Of a DNA stretch of 64,000 nt, positions 12,642-21,791 are shown one piece after another. The stretch comes from Pseudoalteromonas sp. R3 (lineage in GTDB: Bacteria > Pseudomonadota > Gammaproteobacteria > Enterobacterales > Alteromonadaceae), in contig NZ_CP034835.1 of the NCBI RefSeq assembly GCF_004014715.1, forward strand, positions 1,054,001 through 1,118,000. The letters are read 5' to 3'. Numbering within the stretch: position 1 is the first letter of the stretch; every line of letters starts with the position of its first letter. The position numbers were made by a program, and so were the translations under genes. The notes beneath the pieces are model-generated. The model did no database searches, was not told where the DNA came from, and was given only the letters and a program-made list of their open reading frames with translations.

Positions 12642-12860
12642 CTAAAAAACATTGAAATAATATTAAAGATTTTGTATTTAGGTACGATATAAAAGAAGTC
12701 TGAGTAGTGTTTTTATTCAAATTGAGCACCTTTCTACCCAAGGGCACTCGAGTAAGTTGATAAAATCATTATAAAGTCTTAGTTGTACGTTCAGTGTAAA
12801 GCGCTGCACGTGTGGTTTGGCCGGATATGGAAGCGGCTATTTAATGAAAAGGATTAGCTG

Positions 12861-13445
12861 ATGGAAAAGTTAATGAACAAGTACTCTCTACTCTCAATTC
12901 TGGCTGCAATGCCTTTACTGGCTGCTGCGCAGCCTGCGGAATTCAAAGCATCCGTAACAGTAAGAAATATTTTCACCTTTGAAAATGCTGAACCGCTTAG
13001 CTTCGGTACTATACGTGCCAGTGGCGATACAGGTGGTGTAGAAACGGCAACTTTGGTTATTGCTGCCAACCCTAATACAGCTCCTCGGGCTGACTCAACC
13101 GATGTAACAAAAGCTGAGATTGCTATTCTGGAACCCGGTACTCCGGCAAAGTTTACCGTTGATGGCGTTTCACCTTACGCGACATTGACTATTACCGATC
13201 CGACAGAAACCGATGTGTTGCCGAAAGATCTACCACCTACAACACCCGGTTTCAAACTAGGTACATTCACTTACTATGTAACATCTGGTACTTCACCAGC
13301 CCCGGCAACAACCACAGTACAGGCTGATGCTGAGGGTAAAATTGCGTTTAATGTAGGTGCAACACTGACCACAACCAGTGCCGCTGCAGGAAACTATATT
13401 GACGGTGAGTACGAAGGTACGTTCAGTGTTGAGCTGAGCTACTAA
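12861..13445 (+). CDS. DUF4402-type pilin-like secreted protein
   Basis: A 194-residue protein with a signal peptide ending around LLAAAQPA. The mature part is beta-rich: an early LSFGTI segment, a Gly/Thr-rich middle and the C-terminal pattern GxYxDGEYEGTFSVELSY. These are hallmarks, as I know them, of DUF4402 proteins, which sit next to chaperone-usher genes and probably form pilus subunits. There is no Cys pair of the type-1 pilin kind. It precedes a second, smaller DUF4402-like gene, a chaperone and an usher, so it is probably the major subunit. The start could also be the Met at residue 5. Confidence 0.7.
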   Translation: MEKLMNKYSLLSILAAMPLLAAAQPAEFKASVTVRNIFTFENAEPLSFGTIRASGDTGGVETATLVIAANPNTAPRADSTDVTKAEIAILEPGTPAKFTVDGVSPYATLTITDPTETDVLPKDLPPTTPGFKLGTFTYYVTSGTSPAPATTTVQADAEGKIAFNVGATLTTTSAAAGNYIDGEYEGTFSVELSY

Positions 13446-13484
13446 TCGGCTATGGCGGGTGATTGAATAGCCCGCCAGTTTCAT

Positions 13485-13940
13485 ATGAAGGCGCTTTTAT
13501 TACTCGTCAGTTTGATAGGCAGTATGTACTGTCAGGCGAGTATTATACTCAATGCTGACCTTAATTTTGGTACTGTTATTGTGGCAGACCCCAGTGTGGT
13601 CGGCACTGTCACTGTGTCCCGGGGTGGTGGAACAAGTTCCTCTGGCAGTATTCATGTGGTTGAAAAAGGTCACCCAGCTGAGCTGATACTGGAGTCCTTC
13701 CCCATTGGTGTTTATCTGAATATCTCAACAGATATACTTGATGATGAGCTGGCGCATACTCAACTTATCAGCCAGGGCAAATTACGTGTAATACAGCTCC
13801 ACCATCCAGTCAGAGTCTTTACTGATAGATACGGTCGCGCCCGGCTTGTGATAGGTGGCACATTGCAGAGCATGCCCAATGCAGGCAGCTACCTGGATGG
13901 GCAGTATGAGACAACAATCAGCGTCGAAGTTAGCTATTAA
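13485..13940 (+). CDS. Second DUF4402-type pilin-like protein
   Basis: A 151-residue secreted protein with a signal peptide ending near YCQASI. The mature part shows ADLNFGTVIV, a short GTVTVSRGGG segment and a C-terminus GSYLDGQYETTISVEVSY that mirrors the end of the upstream protein. This suggests a paralogous pilus subunit, possibly minor or tip. It lies 39 nt downstream of the first subunit and 60 nt before the chaperone. Assignment to DUF4402 rests on these motifs and the operon context. Confidence 0.65.
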   Translation: MKALLLLVSLIGSMYCQASIILNADLNFGTVIVADPSVVGTVTVSRGGGTSSSGSIHVVEKGHPAELILESFPIGVYLNISTDILDDELAHTQLISQGKLRVIQLHHPVRVFTDRYGRARLVIGGTLQSMPNAGSYLDGQYETTISVEVSY

Positions 13941-14000
13941 GTTATTTAGTAAGCACAGACTCATATTCATCGCCGTTAGAAGTAGAATAGGCAAAATCCA

Positions 14001-14812
14001 ATGAAATATATTACTCACATCGCTGTGTTGGTGCTGTTGTTTTGTGCCGCGCAGTCTCAGGCTAACCTACTGATTTCACCCACCCGTGTCGTGTTTGATG
14101 AGCGCCAGCGAAATGCCAAAGTATTTCTGATCAACAATAGCCAGGAGTACAAAACTTACCGTCTGAGCTTTAAAGAAAAGCTGGCGCTGCCAGAGGGGGG
14201 TATAAAGATGTGTCCGAGCAGGACAACCCGAAACGTTTAAGTGGCTTGCTCAGAATGACACCCAAACAGGTGCGCCTTGCACCGGGTGAGCGTCAGGTCG
14301 TAAAACTCGCTTTGCGCCGGAAAAAAGACATGGCTGCGGGAGAGTACCGCTCACATCTGTTCTTTCAGGCATTACCTGAGAAAAAAGACTCTGCACAACA
14401 GGGAGTTGGGATCAGGCTTAACATGATCATGAGTTACAGTATTCCTGTGATTTACCGTCAATCGGCATCCGTGCCTCGTGTGACCATTGATGATGCAAAG
14501 ATGAGCCGCTCAGAAAGCGGTCGTTACGACACTGTTAGCCTGGCGCTGTCACGTCAGGGTGATGCAAGTACGTTTGGCCAGGTCAGTGTATTTTGGCGCG
14601 GGCACAATAAAGCTAAGTGGCAAGAAGCCGCCATAGTGAGCAGCTACAGCATTTATCCCGAGGTCAGTCAGTCTCACTTGCAGTTAAAACTGATAGACCC
14701 GAGCATAGTGCAGGGCGCGCGCTCAGGGGAATTAAAAGTCGTGTACACCGGCAGTGGCGAATATCAGGGACTGCCATTTGCAGAGCGCACTTTCTCTGTC
14801 ACTTTACGCTGA
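14001..14812 (+). pseudogene. Fimbrial chaperone, frameshifted at a G tract
   Basis: A periplasmic PapD-like chaperone that would donate a strand to pilus subunits. The 5' part has a signal peptide and the N-terminal Ig strands (NLLISPTRVVFDERQRNAKVFLINNS). The 3' part, in another frame, continues with RMTPKQVRLAPGERQVVKLALR and GEYRSHLFF, both typical of the family. The frame changes at a run of six G at 14195-14200. A seventh G would join LPEGG to YKDVSEQDNP and yield one ~270-residue protein. As written, the first frame stops at 14240. Either the gene is inactive, it is phase-variable, or a base was lost in sequencing. Confidence 0.8.
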
Positions 14813-15442
14813 TCTCTGGCAATTAGATGGTGAGATTTGTTCTGATTCTGTTACTTGGACTGGCGTGGGGAAGCGCCATGCCTGTCTACAGTGCTCAGCA
14901 GCAGGACCTCTCCAAGGCGCTCAGTACGCTACAACGTATACAGGCTAAGCTGACACAGTCTAAAGCCAGCCTCACTGTCAATAATCAGCCAAAACAAACA
15001 GGTATCCCGGAAGGGGAAGATTTGTTTTTGTCTGTGTATGCCGACAATGTCTATCTGGGCGAAGTGTTTGCGGTTAAAAGTCGGCGAGATGCAAAAATTG
15101 AATTGCGCAGCTTATTTGCCGTACTGGATTTTGCCATCAGTGATGATGAAAAAGCCGATCATTTCTCTGGCTGGTATTTTAGCCCGGAACGCACTTTTTC
15201 ATTTGATAGTGCGCAAGGGATGGTTCAGGTTAACGAACAGCAATACGCTGTTGTGCAGCAGGATGTATTGCATACGCAGGGTGAAGTGTTTGTCGAGTCA
15301 GCTTTAGTTGCTGACTGGTTTGGGCTCGATTTTCAGTTCAACTATACAGATCAAAGGCTTAGTGTTCAGACACCAGAGCCACTGCCTGCGCTTGAACGTC
15401 AGGCTCGGGCGAATCGCCGATTAGCTCAGCACCAAGGTAATG

Positions 15443-16533
15443 CCCGAATTCAACCCTGAAGTGCGACACTCTTACCTAAATTAAGCGGCCTGCATCATTT
15501 CTTTGAATACTACAGCTGGCTGCTTAAAACCCAAACACTTTTTCGGTCGATAATTTATCCGCGACATCGCGAACTCGACGTCTGCATCACTTACTTCTCG
15601 CAAATCAGTGCCTTTCTTTATATATTGACGCAGCAAACCATTTGCATTTTCGTTTGCCCCACGCTCCCAGGAAGAGTAAGGATGCGCGAAGTAGAAATCC
15701 GCCTCTAAAGAGGCCGAAATGAGTTCATGAGCGGCAAATTCGCCGCCATTGTCTGCCGTGATTGTATGCACGTACTTTTTATAAGGCGAAAGCAGTTCTA
15801 TCGTTGCCTGTGCAACATCTTCCGCTGATTTCGATGCGGCTTTTTTGACAAGATAGAAGCGTGTTTTTCGCTCCAAAACAGTGACCAGGGCACCAGTTCC
15901 TTGCTTCCCTAATACGGTGTCAATCTCCCAATCCCCGAGCCGTGTTCGCTCTTCCACGACTTCGGGTCGTCCATCAATTGACATTGCATTTAAAATCGCA
16001 GGGCCTTTGTCATTTCTACCTCGTCTATATCGCTTATGCCCTTGACGTAGGTGACGATAGAGTTTTCCGCCATTGCGTTTATCAACAGCAACATAACGAT
16101 AGATCCACTCATGACTGACAGGCTGTTTAACGCTCGTCAATACTGCTGAAATTTGTTCCGGACTCCAATCTGATTGCAGTAGTATTCGGATGAAGTCGAT
16201 TCGTTTTTGAGGGATACGGTATTTCCGTGCCGTTTTGCGTTTCCCTATAGCCATTACGTGCGCCGAATCAGGGCAATATGACTCGTTGATTTTATGCCTT
16301 CTTAACTCTCGATAAACGGTGGAGCGATGACATTTTACTTTTTCTGCGATTTCAGAGGCAGAACAACCCACTTCCAATAATGTGGAAATCTGGTATCTTC
16401 TGCCCTCGGTCAACTGCTGATATTTCATGGTAGTACTGCTTGTTTCTTTGGCGAGAAGAGCGTACCACTTTCAGTAGTTGGCTTCCTCTTCTATGCGTTA
16501 CCATGAATGTCGCACTTATTATCTGAAATCAGG
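15443..16533 (-). mobile_element. IS30-family insertion sequence (1,091 bp) inside the usher gene
   Basis: The element encodes one transposase on the minus strand. Its ends form imperfect 26-bp inverted repeats (15443-15468 and 16508-16533) with 18 of 26 matches, including the perfect inner 10 bases AAGTGCGACA and outer CC.GA.TTCA. It is flanked by a 2-bp direct repeat TG (15441-15442 and 16534-16535), a duplication size normal for IS30. These limits are supported independently: removing the element plus one TG restores the usher frame. Confidence 0.85.
15481..16428 (-). CDS. IS30-family transposase
   Basis: A 315-residue DDE transposase. The N-terminus has the IS30-type helix-turn-helix (YQQLTEGRRYQISTL, then HRSTVYRELRRH). 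The catalytic core shows the first Asp in LGDWEIDTVLG, the second in ITADNGGEFAAHE and the Glu in YSSWERGANENANGLLRQY, in the expected IS30 order and spacing. The reading frame is intact and begins ATG at 16428, so the element may still be mobile. It lies opposite to the usher gene it interrupts. It is unrelated to the surrounding pilus functions. Confidence 0.95.
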   Translation of the reverse strand: MKYQQLTEGRRYQISTLLEVGCSASEIAEKVKCHRSTVYRELRRHKINESYCPDSAHVMAIGKRKTARKYRIPQKRIDFIRILLQSDWSPEQISAVLTSVKQPVSHEWIYRYVAVDKRNGGKLYRHLRQGHKRYRRGRNDKGPAILNAMSIDGRPEVVEERTRLGDWEIDTVLGKQGTGALVTVLERKTRFYLVKKAASKSAEDVAQATIELLSPYKKYVHTITADNGGEFAAHELISASLEADFYFAHPYSSWERGANENANGLLRQYIKKGTDLREVSDADVEFAMSRINYRPKKCLGFKQPAVVFKEMMQAA

Positions 16534-18339
16534 TGCAGCCTCCAGGCTAATCTGGAAACCGAATGCTTATCAGATGTTATCGTCACCACTGATGGATGTT
16601 CAGTTTGGCTATCGTCGCGACAATAAAGAAGATACTAATTACTACTCTATGCTTGGTGCACAGGACCTGGCGTTCTGGAATGTCGAGTACTTTGTTTCAG
16701 GCACAGACGGCGCTGTTGTCGATCAGGGACGCCTCAAAGGCAAGCGCGAAGATGGAAAAGGCCGCCTGTTAGGCGAGCTCAAAGCCACGCAGGTCGAGGT
16801 GGGCGATATTCTTGCGACGCACATTGGCGCCGGGCAACCCTCAGGACAAGGTGTCGGAGTGCGTGTTGCCGATAAGCCTCTGCACAATGAAACTCAGGAA
16901 CAAAGCGTACAGATCAGTGGTTCAGTTCAAGCTGGCTGGGACGTTGAACTGTATCATAATGGCCTGTTAGTCGCACAGCAGCTTCAGATCCAAACGGGTC
17001 GCTATGATTTTGACCGTATCCCCCTGTATTTTGGTAGCAATCAGTTTGAGCTGGTCAAATATGGTCCCCAGGGGCAAGTCGAGCGTGAACAGCGCAGCTA
17101 TTTTGTGGAAGGGACTGGACTGGACAGCGGTCAGGGCTATTTTGATGTGTCAGTAACCGATGTGGGAGGTTCGGTGTTTAACAATGACTCCGCACCAACG
17201 TCTCGTTCTGGTTGGCAGTTTGATGGTCGCTACGACATCGGTATTTCTGAAGCTCTGTCGGCATATGCGGGTATCTCACAGGCTTTAACGAATGAGTCGC
17301 AGACAGAGCGTGTCCTGACGGCTGGTGGTACGTTGAGCCTGTGGAAAAAAATGCTGCTAAATCTGGACTTATCCCACGACAGTGACACCCAGCACCAGGC
17401 GCAACTCAGTGCCAGAACAGAGTGGGCCGGGCAGGCCATTAGCACCAGCTGGCAAACACAACGACGGCGGCTCACCAGTGGGCAAACGGGAGAAGAATAC
17501 CGCCACAGTCAGGGTTTGAATATGGTTATGTCGGGGTCGGTTGATGTATTTGACAAGCCACTGTCTTATCAGAATCAGATACAGTGGAATCGCACCGATC
17601 AGGGCAGCGAATACACAGTATTGACCAATCGGGTGGGGATGTCGTTTGGCCGTGTGAACATCAGCAATCAGCTGCAACGTCAATCCAGCAGTTCTGCTGC
17701 AGAGCATGCAACCGCAGGTCAGCTGCGATTTCAAACCCGTTTAGGTCGCGTCTTTGGGCGGCTGATTTTAGACTATGATTTACATCCATACAGCGAACTA
17801 ACGGCTTATGAAACAAGATTCTACCGCAGTCTGAACGAGCAGTTTAACGTTGAGCTGAGCTTTCGGGAAACACTGGACACCGACTACCAAAAGAGTGAAT
17901 TAGGGCTGAACTGGCTGGGTGATAAAATACGCCTTAACAGCCAGTTGAGCTACGACAGTGATGATGAGTGGGAGCTGGGAGTCAATGGTCAGTTCAGTTT
18001 CGGCTATCACAACGAGAGCGAACAATTGTTAGTGAGTCAGCGGCGACTGGCGAGCAATGGGGCAGTGCTGGTTAAAGTCTATCTGGATCATAATGCCAAT
18101 GGGATATTTGATGCGGATGATGAAGTGGTGCCTGATGTGCGGATCCGGGCGTTGCAAAATTATATGCAGGGCAAAACCGATGAGCAGGGGCTGGTACTGC
18201 TTAGTGGTATGCCAGTTAACCAAAAAACCGATATGGTGATTGATACTCAGAGTCTCGAAATGCCTTTTGTTATCCCTGCAAGTGAAGGGGTGGCAATCAC
18301 GCCAAGGCGCGGCTATGTGGAGTACCTTGAATTCCCCTT

Positions 18340-18894
18340 GTGAACACCAGCGAAATAGAGGGAGTGGTGTATCAACAAACGGACACTGACAATGCGCCCC
18401 TGCCTTATGCTGAAGTGACTTTAATCGATGAACAGGGGCAAGAAGCGGCCAAAACAGAGGCTGCATATGATGGATATTATGTATTTACGGGGGTTAAGCC
18501 AGGCCGCTATCAGGCAAAAGTGACAAGTGCTGCCAGGCGTGGTCTGACACATAGTGATCAGGTTGAGGTGGTCCTGTCGGAGCAGGGCGATGTGCTGGTG
18601 GAAGTGGATTTGCAGTTGGCACCACAGTCGACTAAAGCCGTCACAGTTCTTTCTGTGGGGCGTTTTACGTCACTGGCGGTTTTAAAAACTTATGCGCTGT
18701 TGCTCCGTCAACGTCATCGTAGTTTGATACCGGAGCCTCCATTTTATGTTTTTGATGATCAAGCCAAGTCCTATATGTTGGGGGTCGCGTTCATTTACCA
18801 GGGCGCAGATACCACACAATTGCAGCAACGTTGCGAGTCATTGCAAAACGCTGGCGTTCCCTGTCAGCTTGAAAACACACAACTGAAGTTATAA
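18340..18894 (+). CDS. Secreted-structure accessory protein with carboxypeptidase-regulatory-like domain
   Basis: A 184-residue protein starting at GTG 18340, overlapping the usher stop (GTGA), so translation is probably coupled. Residues about 5-95 form a prealbumin-like/CarboxypepD_reg beta domain: IEGVVYQQ, PLPYAEVTLIDEQGQE, DGYYVFTGVKPGRYQAKV. The C-terminal ~85 residues (VLSVGRFTS ... VPCQLE) resemble the SPOR-like tails of the genes at 12027 and 18907. No signal peptide is seen. This is odd for a periplasmic protein and suggests that it was once the C-terminal extension of the usher, or that it has been mis-split. No function is known to me. Confidence 0.6.
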   Translation: MNTSEIEGVVYQQTDTDNAPLPYAEVTLIDEQGQEAAKTEAAYDGYYVFTGVKPGRYQAKVTSAARRGLTHSDQVEVVLSEQGDVLVEVDLQLAPQSTKAVTVLSVGRFTSLAVLKTYALLLRQRHRSLIPEPPFYVFDDQAKSYMLGVAFIYQGADTTQLQQRCESLQNAGVPCQLENTQLKL

Positions 18895-18906
18895 GAGGAG
18901 TAAGCG

Positions 18907-19593
18907 ATGAAGTTATATTCTTTTCTGGTATGGCCCTTGCTGTTTGTGCTCAGTGGCTGTGCAAGTACAGGTCAGGATGAGCAGCGTGTTGCTCAACTTG
19001 AGCAACAACTGGCTCAGCTGCACACTGACGTTGAAGAAATAAAGCGCAGTATAGAGCAGTGGCAGCAGGTTGCGCCTCAGGTTAGTGAGCTGTTAAGTAT
19101 TGAGCAGGATCTGAATTTACTGACAACACAACTGCAGCTGGCACTGGCACCATCTGCTCAACCCGCAGGCAATGTTATGGTTACAACAGTACCAAAGTCT
19201 CCCAGTATTGTTGAACAACCGCAAAGCACAGATGGCGGCCTTGCTGCACGGCCAGCGTTTAGCGAGAACAGGGAAGCTGCGAAGGAGGCACGTGGTGTGA
19301 AGCCAAAGTTACCTGCAAAAACAGACAAAGCAGAGTTTGCAGTTCAGCTGGCATCAACCAGAAAGCAAAGTCAGCTAAAAACGGTTCATCAGCGGCTGAT
19401 TAAAAGTTATCCGCCGTTACAGGAACAACCGGTGAACGTTGAGCAAGTCGAAATTCGTGGGCAAAGATATTTTCGGCTGAAACTTGGCGCGTTTGAAAAT
19501 AAAGCGCAAGGTCAGGCGCTGTGCGACAAGCTAAAACCATTTCACCCACAATGTCTGCTGAGTCATTACACAGACAATCCAATCACTTTATAG
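18907..19593 (+). CDS. SPOR-like lipoprotein with coiled coil
   Basis: A 228-residue lipoprotein with lipobox LSGC (Cys18). A coiled coil covers about residues 27-60 (QRVAQLEQQLAQLHTDVEEIK) and a low-complexity linker about 90-140. The C-terminal SPOR-like domain has EFAVQLAST, a helix ending KSYPP, YFRLKLGAFENKAQGQALCDKL and a final CLL. SPOR domains bind denuded septal peptidoglycan, so it may anchor the structure to the cell wall. It starts 12 nt after the preceding gene with a GAGGAG site, and so belongs to the same operon. A pilus partner role is inferred from context. Confidence 0.7.
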   Translation: MKLYSFLVWPLLFVLSGCASTGQDEQRVAQLEQQLAQLHTDVEEIKRSIEQWQQVAPQVSELLSIEQDLNLLTTQLQLALAPSAQPAGNVMVTTVPKSPSIVEQPQSTDGGLAARPAFSENREAAKEARGVKPKLPAKTDKAEFAVQLASTRKQSQLKTVHQRLIKSYPPLQEQPVNVEQVEIRGQRYFRLKLGAFENKAQGQALCDKLKPFHPQCLLSHYTDNPITL

Positions 19594-19659
19594 TGCCTAT
19601 TATCAGCATTGTGGATCGCTTTTTGCATTTATTTGGTCAAATAGAAAGAGGTGATCATT

Positions 19660-20256
19660 ATGCAATTTCCTGCTGTGATAGCCGCACTGGCCCTGTCGGT
19701 GCTGCTCAGTGGCTGCGCTGGAATCATGAAGACGCAGCAACAAAAGAAAGTGGAACAAGCGCCACCCTTGCCGACATTGCATCAATACATGGGGCAACTT
19801 GCTGCCGCTTTGGGGGAGCATAGTCGCCCTTTGAAACCTGGCGCCACGGTTGCCGTCACGAGCTTTTATCTGGCTGATCAACTTGGTAATGCCGTAGCAA
19901 GCAATCAGGGCAGTGGTCTTAGTACTCAGGTTCAGGAAAGCTTGATCAGTTATGTGACGCAAATGGGCCTGGAAGTGGTGGAGTTTCGGCTACAGCGCAC
20001 TTTAACTTTGTCGGATAGTGCCGATAACCTATTAAACCGTGATATTGCCCTGCTACGCGAGCGTCATAAATTTGACCTGGCTTTGACGGGCACCATCAGT
20101 GAAAGCCACGACCATTACACGATCAATGCTCGATTGATCACTATGCTTGATAGTCGCACTGCATCCGCTGCGACCATCTCTGTGCCCAAAGCAATTTTGT
20201 GGGGCAATGAAAAAGCTCAAATGCGAGATGGCAAGTTGCATCGCGGCCAGTATTAG
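19660..20256 (+). CDS. FlgO-family outer-membrane lipoprotein, divergent copy
   Basis: A 198-residue lipoprotein (lipobox LLSGC, Cys19). The start ATG 19660 has GAGG 8 nt before it; the GTG at 19651 is an alternative. The core follows the FlgO pattern: VAVTSFYLADQLG, an Ala/Ser helix, MGLEVVEFRLQ, LLNRDIALLRERHKFDLALTGTISE and INARLI. FlgO is an outer-membrane protein needed for stable flagella in Vibrio. This copy is the most divergent of three in tandem and lies directly behind the pilus-like genes, so it may serve that structure. Its stop overlaps the region just before the next gene. Confidence 0.7.
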   Translation: MQFPAVIAALALSVLLSGCAGIMKTQQQKKVEQAPPLPTLHQYMGQLAAALGEHSRPLKPGATVAVTSFYLADQLGNAVASNQGSGLSTQVQESLISYVTQMGLEVVEFRLQRTLTLSDSADNLLNRDIALLRERHKFDLALTGTISESHDHYTINARLITMLDSRTASAATISVPKAILWGNEKAQMRDGKLHRGQY

Positions 20257-20267
20257 TGGAGACAAAG

Positions 20268-20921
20268 ATGAAAAAATCTGTGATAGCGCTTATGTTACCA
20301 ACCCTGTCCCTATTTGGGTGCGCACAACTGGGTATGACAAAGCATCAGCAAACGACGTCAGCGCCAGGCCAGTTCAATGCGTCAGAGCAGTTTCAGGCCC
20401 ATCCCAGAGGCGTGCAACAAATGACCGTATCACAACGCATGGCGGCCAAAAATGTAACTCATTATGTGCAGAAGCTAATGCAGGACATGGTGAGCAATGT
20501 TAAGTACATAAATGATCAGACGCCGGTAGCTGTATCCAGCTTTGTCTTTCTGGATGAAGACTTTAACCATGCTACTTTATTGGGCAATCAGATTGCCGAA
20601 AGCTTTATTCATGAGCTGCACAACTTTGGTGTGCCCGTGATTGACTTTAAGACGACGGACTTCATGCGGGTTACCAAACACGGCGACTTTATTTTTAGCC
20701 GCGACTTTTTGGAATTGTCTGATGAACTGCCGTTCAAATATGTTCTGGCCGGCACCTTATCTAATCACCAGGGCGGGATCTTGGTCAATGCCCGTATTGT
20801 TGGGATGCAAAGTAAGGTTGTGGTCGGCACTGCACAAGGGTTCCTGCCTCAGGCCGTAGTGAATGCACTCAGAGATGGCGCGATGCATGAAGGGATCCGG
20901 CTACAACGAGCGGGTGAATGA
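20268..20921 (+). CDS. FlgO-family outer-membrane lipoprotein
   Basis: A 217-residue lipoprotein (lipobox LFGC, Cys18). ATG 20268 is preferred over GTG 20256 because TGGAGA lies just before it. The FlgO domain is clear: VAVSSFVFLDEDF, LLGNQIAESFIHELHNFGVPVIDFKTTDFMRV, FSRDFLELSDELPFKYVLAGTL and ILVNARIVG. It is much closer to the third copy than to the first. Its gene overlaps the next by 4 nt (ATGA), indicating coupling. It may be the true flgO of this genome, since flgT and flgP lie downstream, or one of a duplicated pair. Confidence 0.8.
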   Translation: MKKSVIALMLPTLSLFGCAQLGMTKHQQTTSAPGQFNASEQFQAHPRGVQQMTVSQRMAAKNVTHYVQKLMQDMVSNVKYINDQTPVAVSSFVFLDEDFNHATLLGNQIAESFIHELHNFGVPVIDFKTTDFMRVTKHGDFIFSRDFLELSDELPFKYVLAGTLSNHQGGILVNARIVGMQSKVVVGTAQGFLPQAVVNALRDGAMHEGIRLQRAGE

Positions 20922-21583
20922 TCATGAAAACGCACATTCTCAGTGGGCTAACGCTGGCGATATTGCTGTTGAGCGGCTGTCAGATGGTGGGCTCACAGCC
21001 AGCCCCGCAAACAGTGACCACAACACCTATGGCACCTAAAGTCGCCAAGTTTCGTGAAATAGAAGTGCTGTATGAAGCATTGGAGGAGCAGGCGCCAGAC
21101 GCTGAGCACCCCGTCGATCCTGGATTTGTGAGCGAACGTCATCGAAAACAGGTGGCAAACTATGCCTCTCAGATAGCACTGGAGCTGTCTGACTCATTGC
21201 TGGGTGTTCACCCCCATTCTGTGGCCGTCACCAGTTTTGTCAGCTTTGACGATACGCTCAGAAGCAGCAATCAGCTTGGCAATCAATTGGCTGAAAACCT
21301 GATACACGCATTTCAAAAACTGGGTTATGCAGCCCTTGATTTTAAATCACAGCAACAGATCCAGGTGACTCGAGGTGGAGACTTCTTTTTTTCTCGGGAC
21401 AGCAGAGCCTTACCCGGTAAGCCTGATCCGAGTCATGTATTGTCCGGTACTATGATCTATCGGGATCGGGGTGTAGAAGTCAATGCACGGTTACTGGATT
21501 TTGAAAGCCGATTGGTGGTTGCCAGCTGTATGGTAACTATCCCGTATTTCGTCTTAGATCCCAGTGCAACCGCATCACGTTGA
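20918..21583 (+). CDS. FlgO-family outer-membrane lipoprotein
   Basis: A 221-residue lipoprotein (lipobox LLSGC, Cys21). It shares with its upstream neighbour the order VAVTSFVSFDDTL, QLGNQLAENLIHAFQKLGYAALDFKS, GDFFFSRDSRALP, VLSGTM and VNARLLDFESRLVVAS, so the two are paralogues. It starts by a 4-nt overlap with the previous gene. A tRNA gene and flgT follow. Known FlgO acts with FlgP and FlgT in the outer-membrane part of polar flagella. Whether this copy serves flagella or the pilus-like system cannot be settled here. Confidence 0.8.
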   Translation: MIMKTHILSGLTLAILLLSGCQMVGSQPAPQTVTTTPMAPKVAKFREIEVLYEALEEQAPDAEHPVDPGFVSERHRKQVANYASQIALELSDSLLGVHPHSVAVTSFVSFDDTLRSSNQLGNQLAENLIHAFQKLGYAALDFKSQQQIQVTRGGDFFFSRDSRALPGKPDPSHVLSGTMIYRDRGVEVNARLLDFESRLVVASCMVTIPYFVLDPSATASR

Positions 21584-21591
21584 TCGTTAAG

Positions 21592-21624
21592 CGGCAAAGT
21601 GCTGGCTCTTTGCCTTTGCCGTTT
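21592..21624 (+). terminator. Probable terminator after the FlgO-like cluster
   Basis: CGGCAAAG (21592-21599) pairs with CTTTGCCG (21614-21621), followed by TTT. An alternative shorter pairing uses 21608-21614. It lies just after the last FlgO-like gene. Confidence 0.5.
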
Positions 21625-21716
21625 CTCTAATCTATCGAATACATCATTTAAATTTTATTAAGAATCAATCGGTTGACCAATTGTCCGAAAACGCTTAGTA
21701 TTTTCCAAAGCGACAC

Positions 21717-21791
21717 GGCCTCTTAGTTAAATGGATATAACAGTCCCCTCCTAAGGGATAGTTGCAGGTTCGATTCCTGCAGGGGCCGCCA
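21717..21791 (+). tRNA. tRNA-Arg (anticodon CCT)
   Basis: A complete cloverleaf: acceptor GGCCTCT pairs with AGGGGCC (one G-U), the D-arm sequence is AGTTAAATGGATAT, and the anticodon stem GTCCC/GGGAT encloses the loop CTCCTAA with CCT at 21750-21752. The T arm GCAGG-TTCGATT-CCTGC is perfect and the encoded CCA is at 21789-21791. It closely resembles E. coli argW. Genes of this type are frequent phage and island attachment sites, but no integrase or repeated 3' end is visible nearby. Confidence 0.96.

Larger units (their letters stand above)
14827..18343 (+). pseudogene. Outer-membrane pilus usher, split by an IS30-family insertion
   Basis: The two halves are 14827-15442 and 16536-18343. Deleting the IS and one copy of its 2-bp duplication joins QHQGNA to ASRLIWKPNA in frame, giving an 807-residue protein, a normal usher length. 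The N-terminal half has a signal peptide and an early periplasmic domain. The C-terminal half is beta-barrel-like (alternating aromatic strands, DVQFGYRRDNK) and ends with a plug/Ig-like part, VKVYLDHNANGIFDADDEVVPDV. With DUF4402 subunits beside it, it resembles CS1/alpha-type ushers; this subtype is inferred. In the present form it would stop 17 nt after the junction, so the pilus is presumably not assembled. Confidence 0.85.

Noticed and set aside
21717..21791. tRNA-Arg(CCT) as an attachment site for a genomic island
   Set aside because: Genes of this type are common integration sites, but I see no integrase and no repeated tRNA 3' end in the neighbouring sequence.
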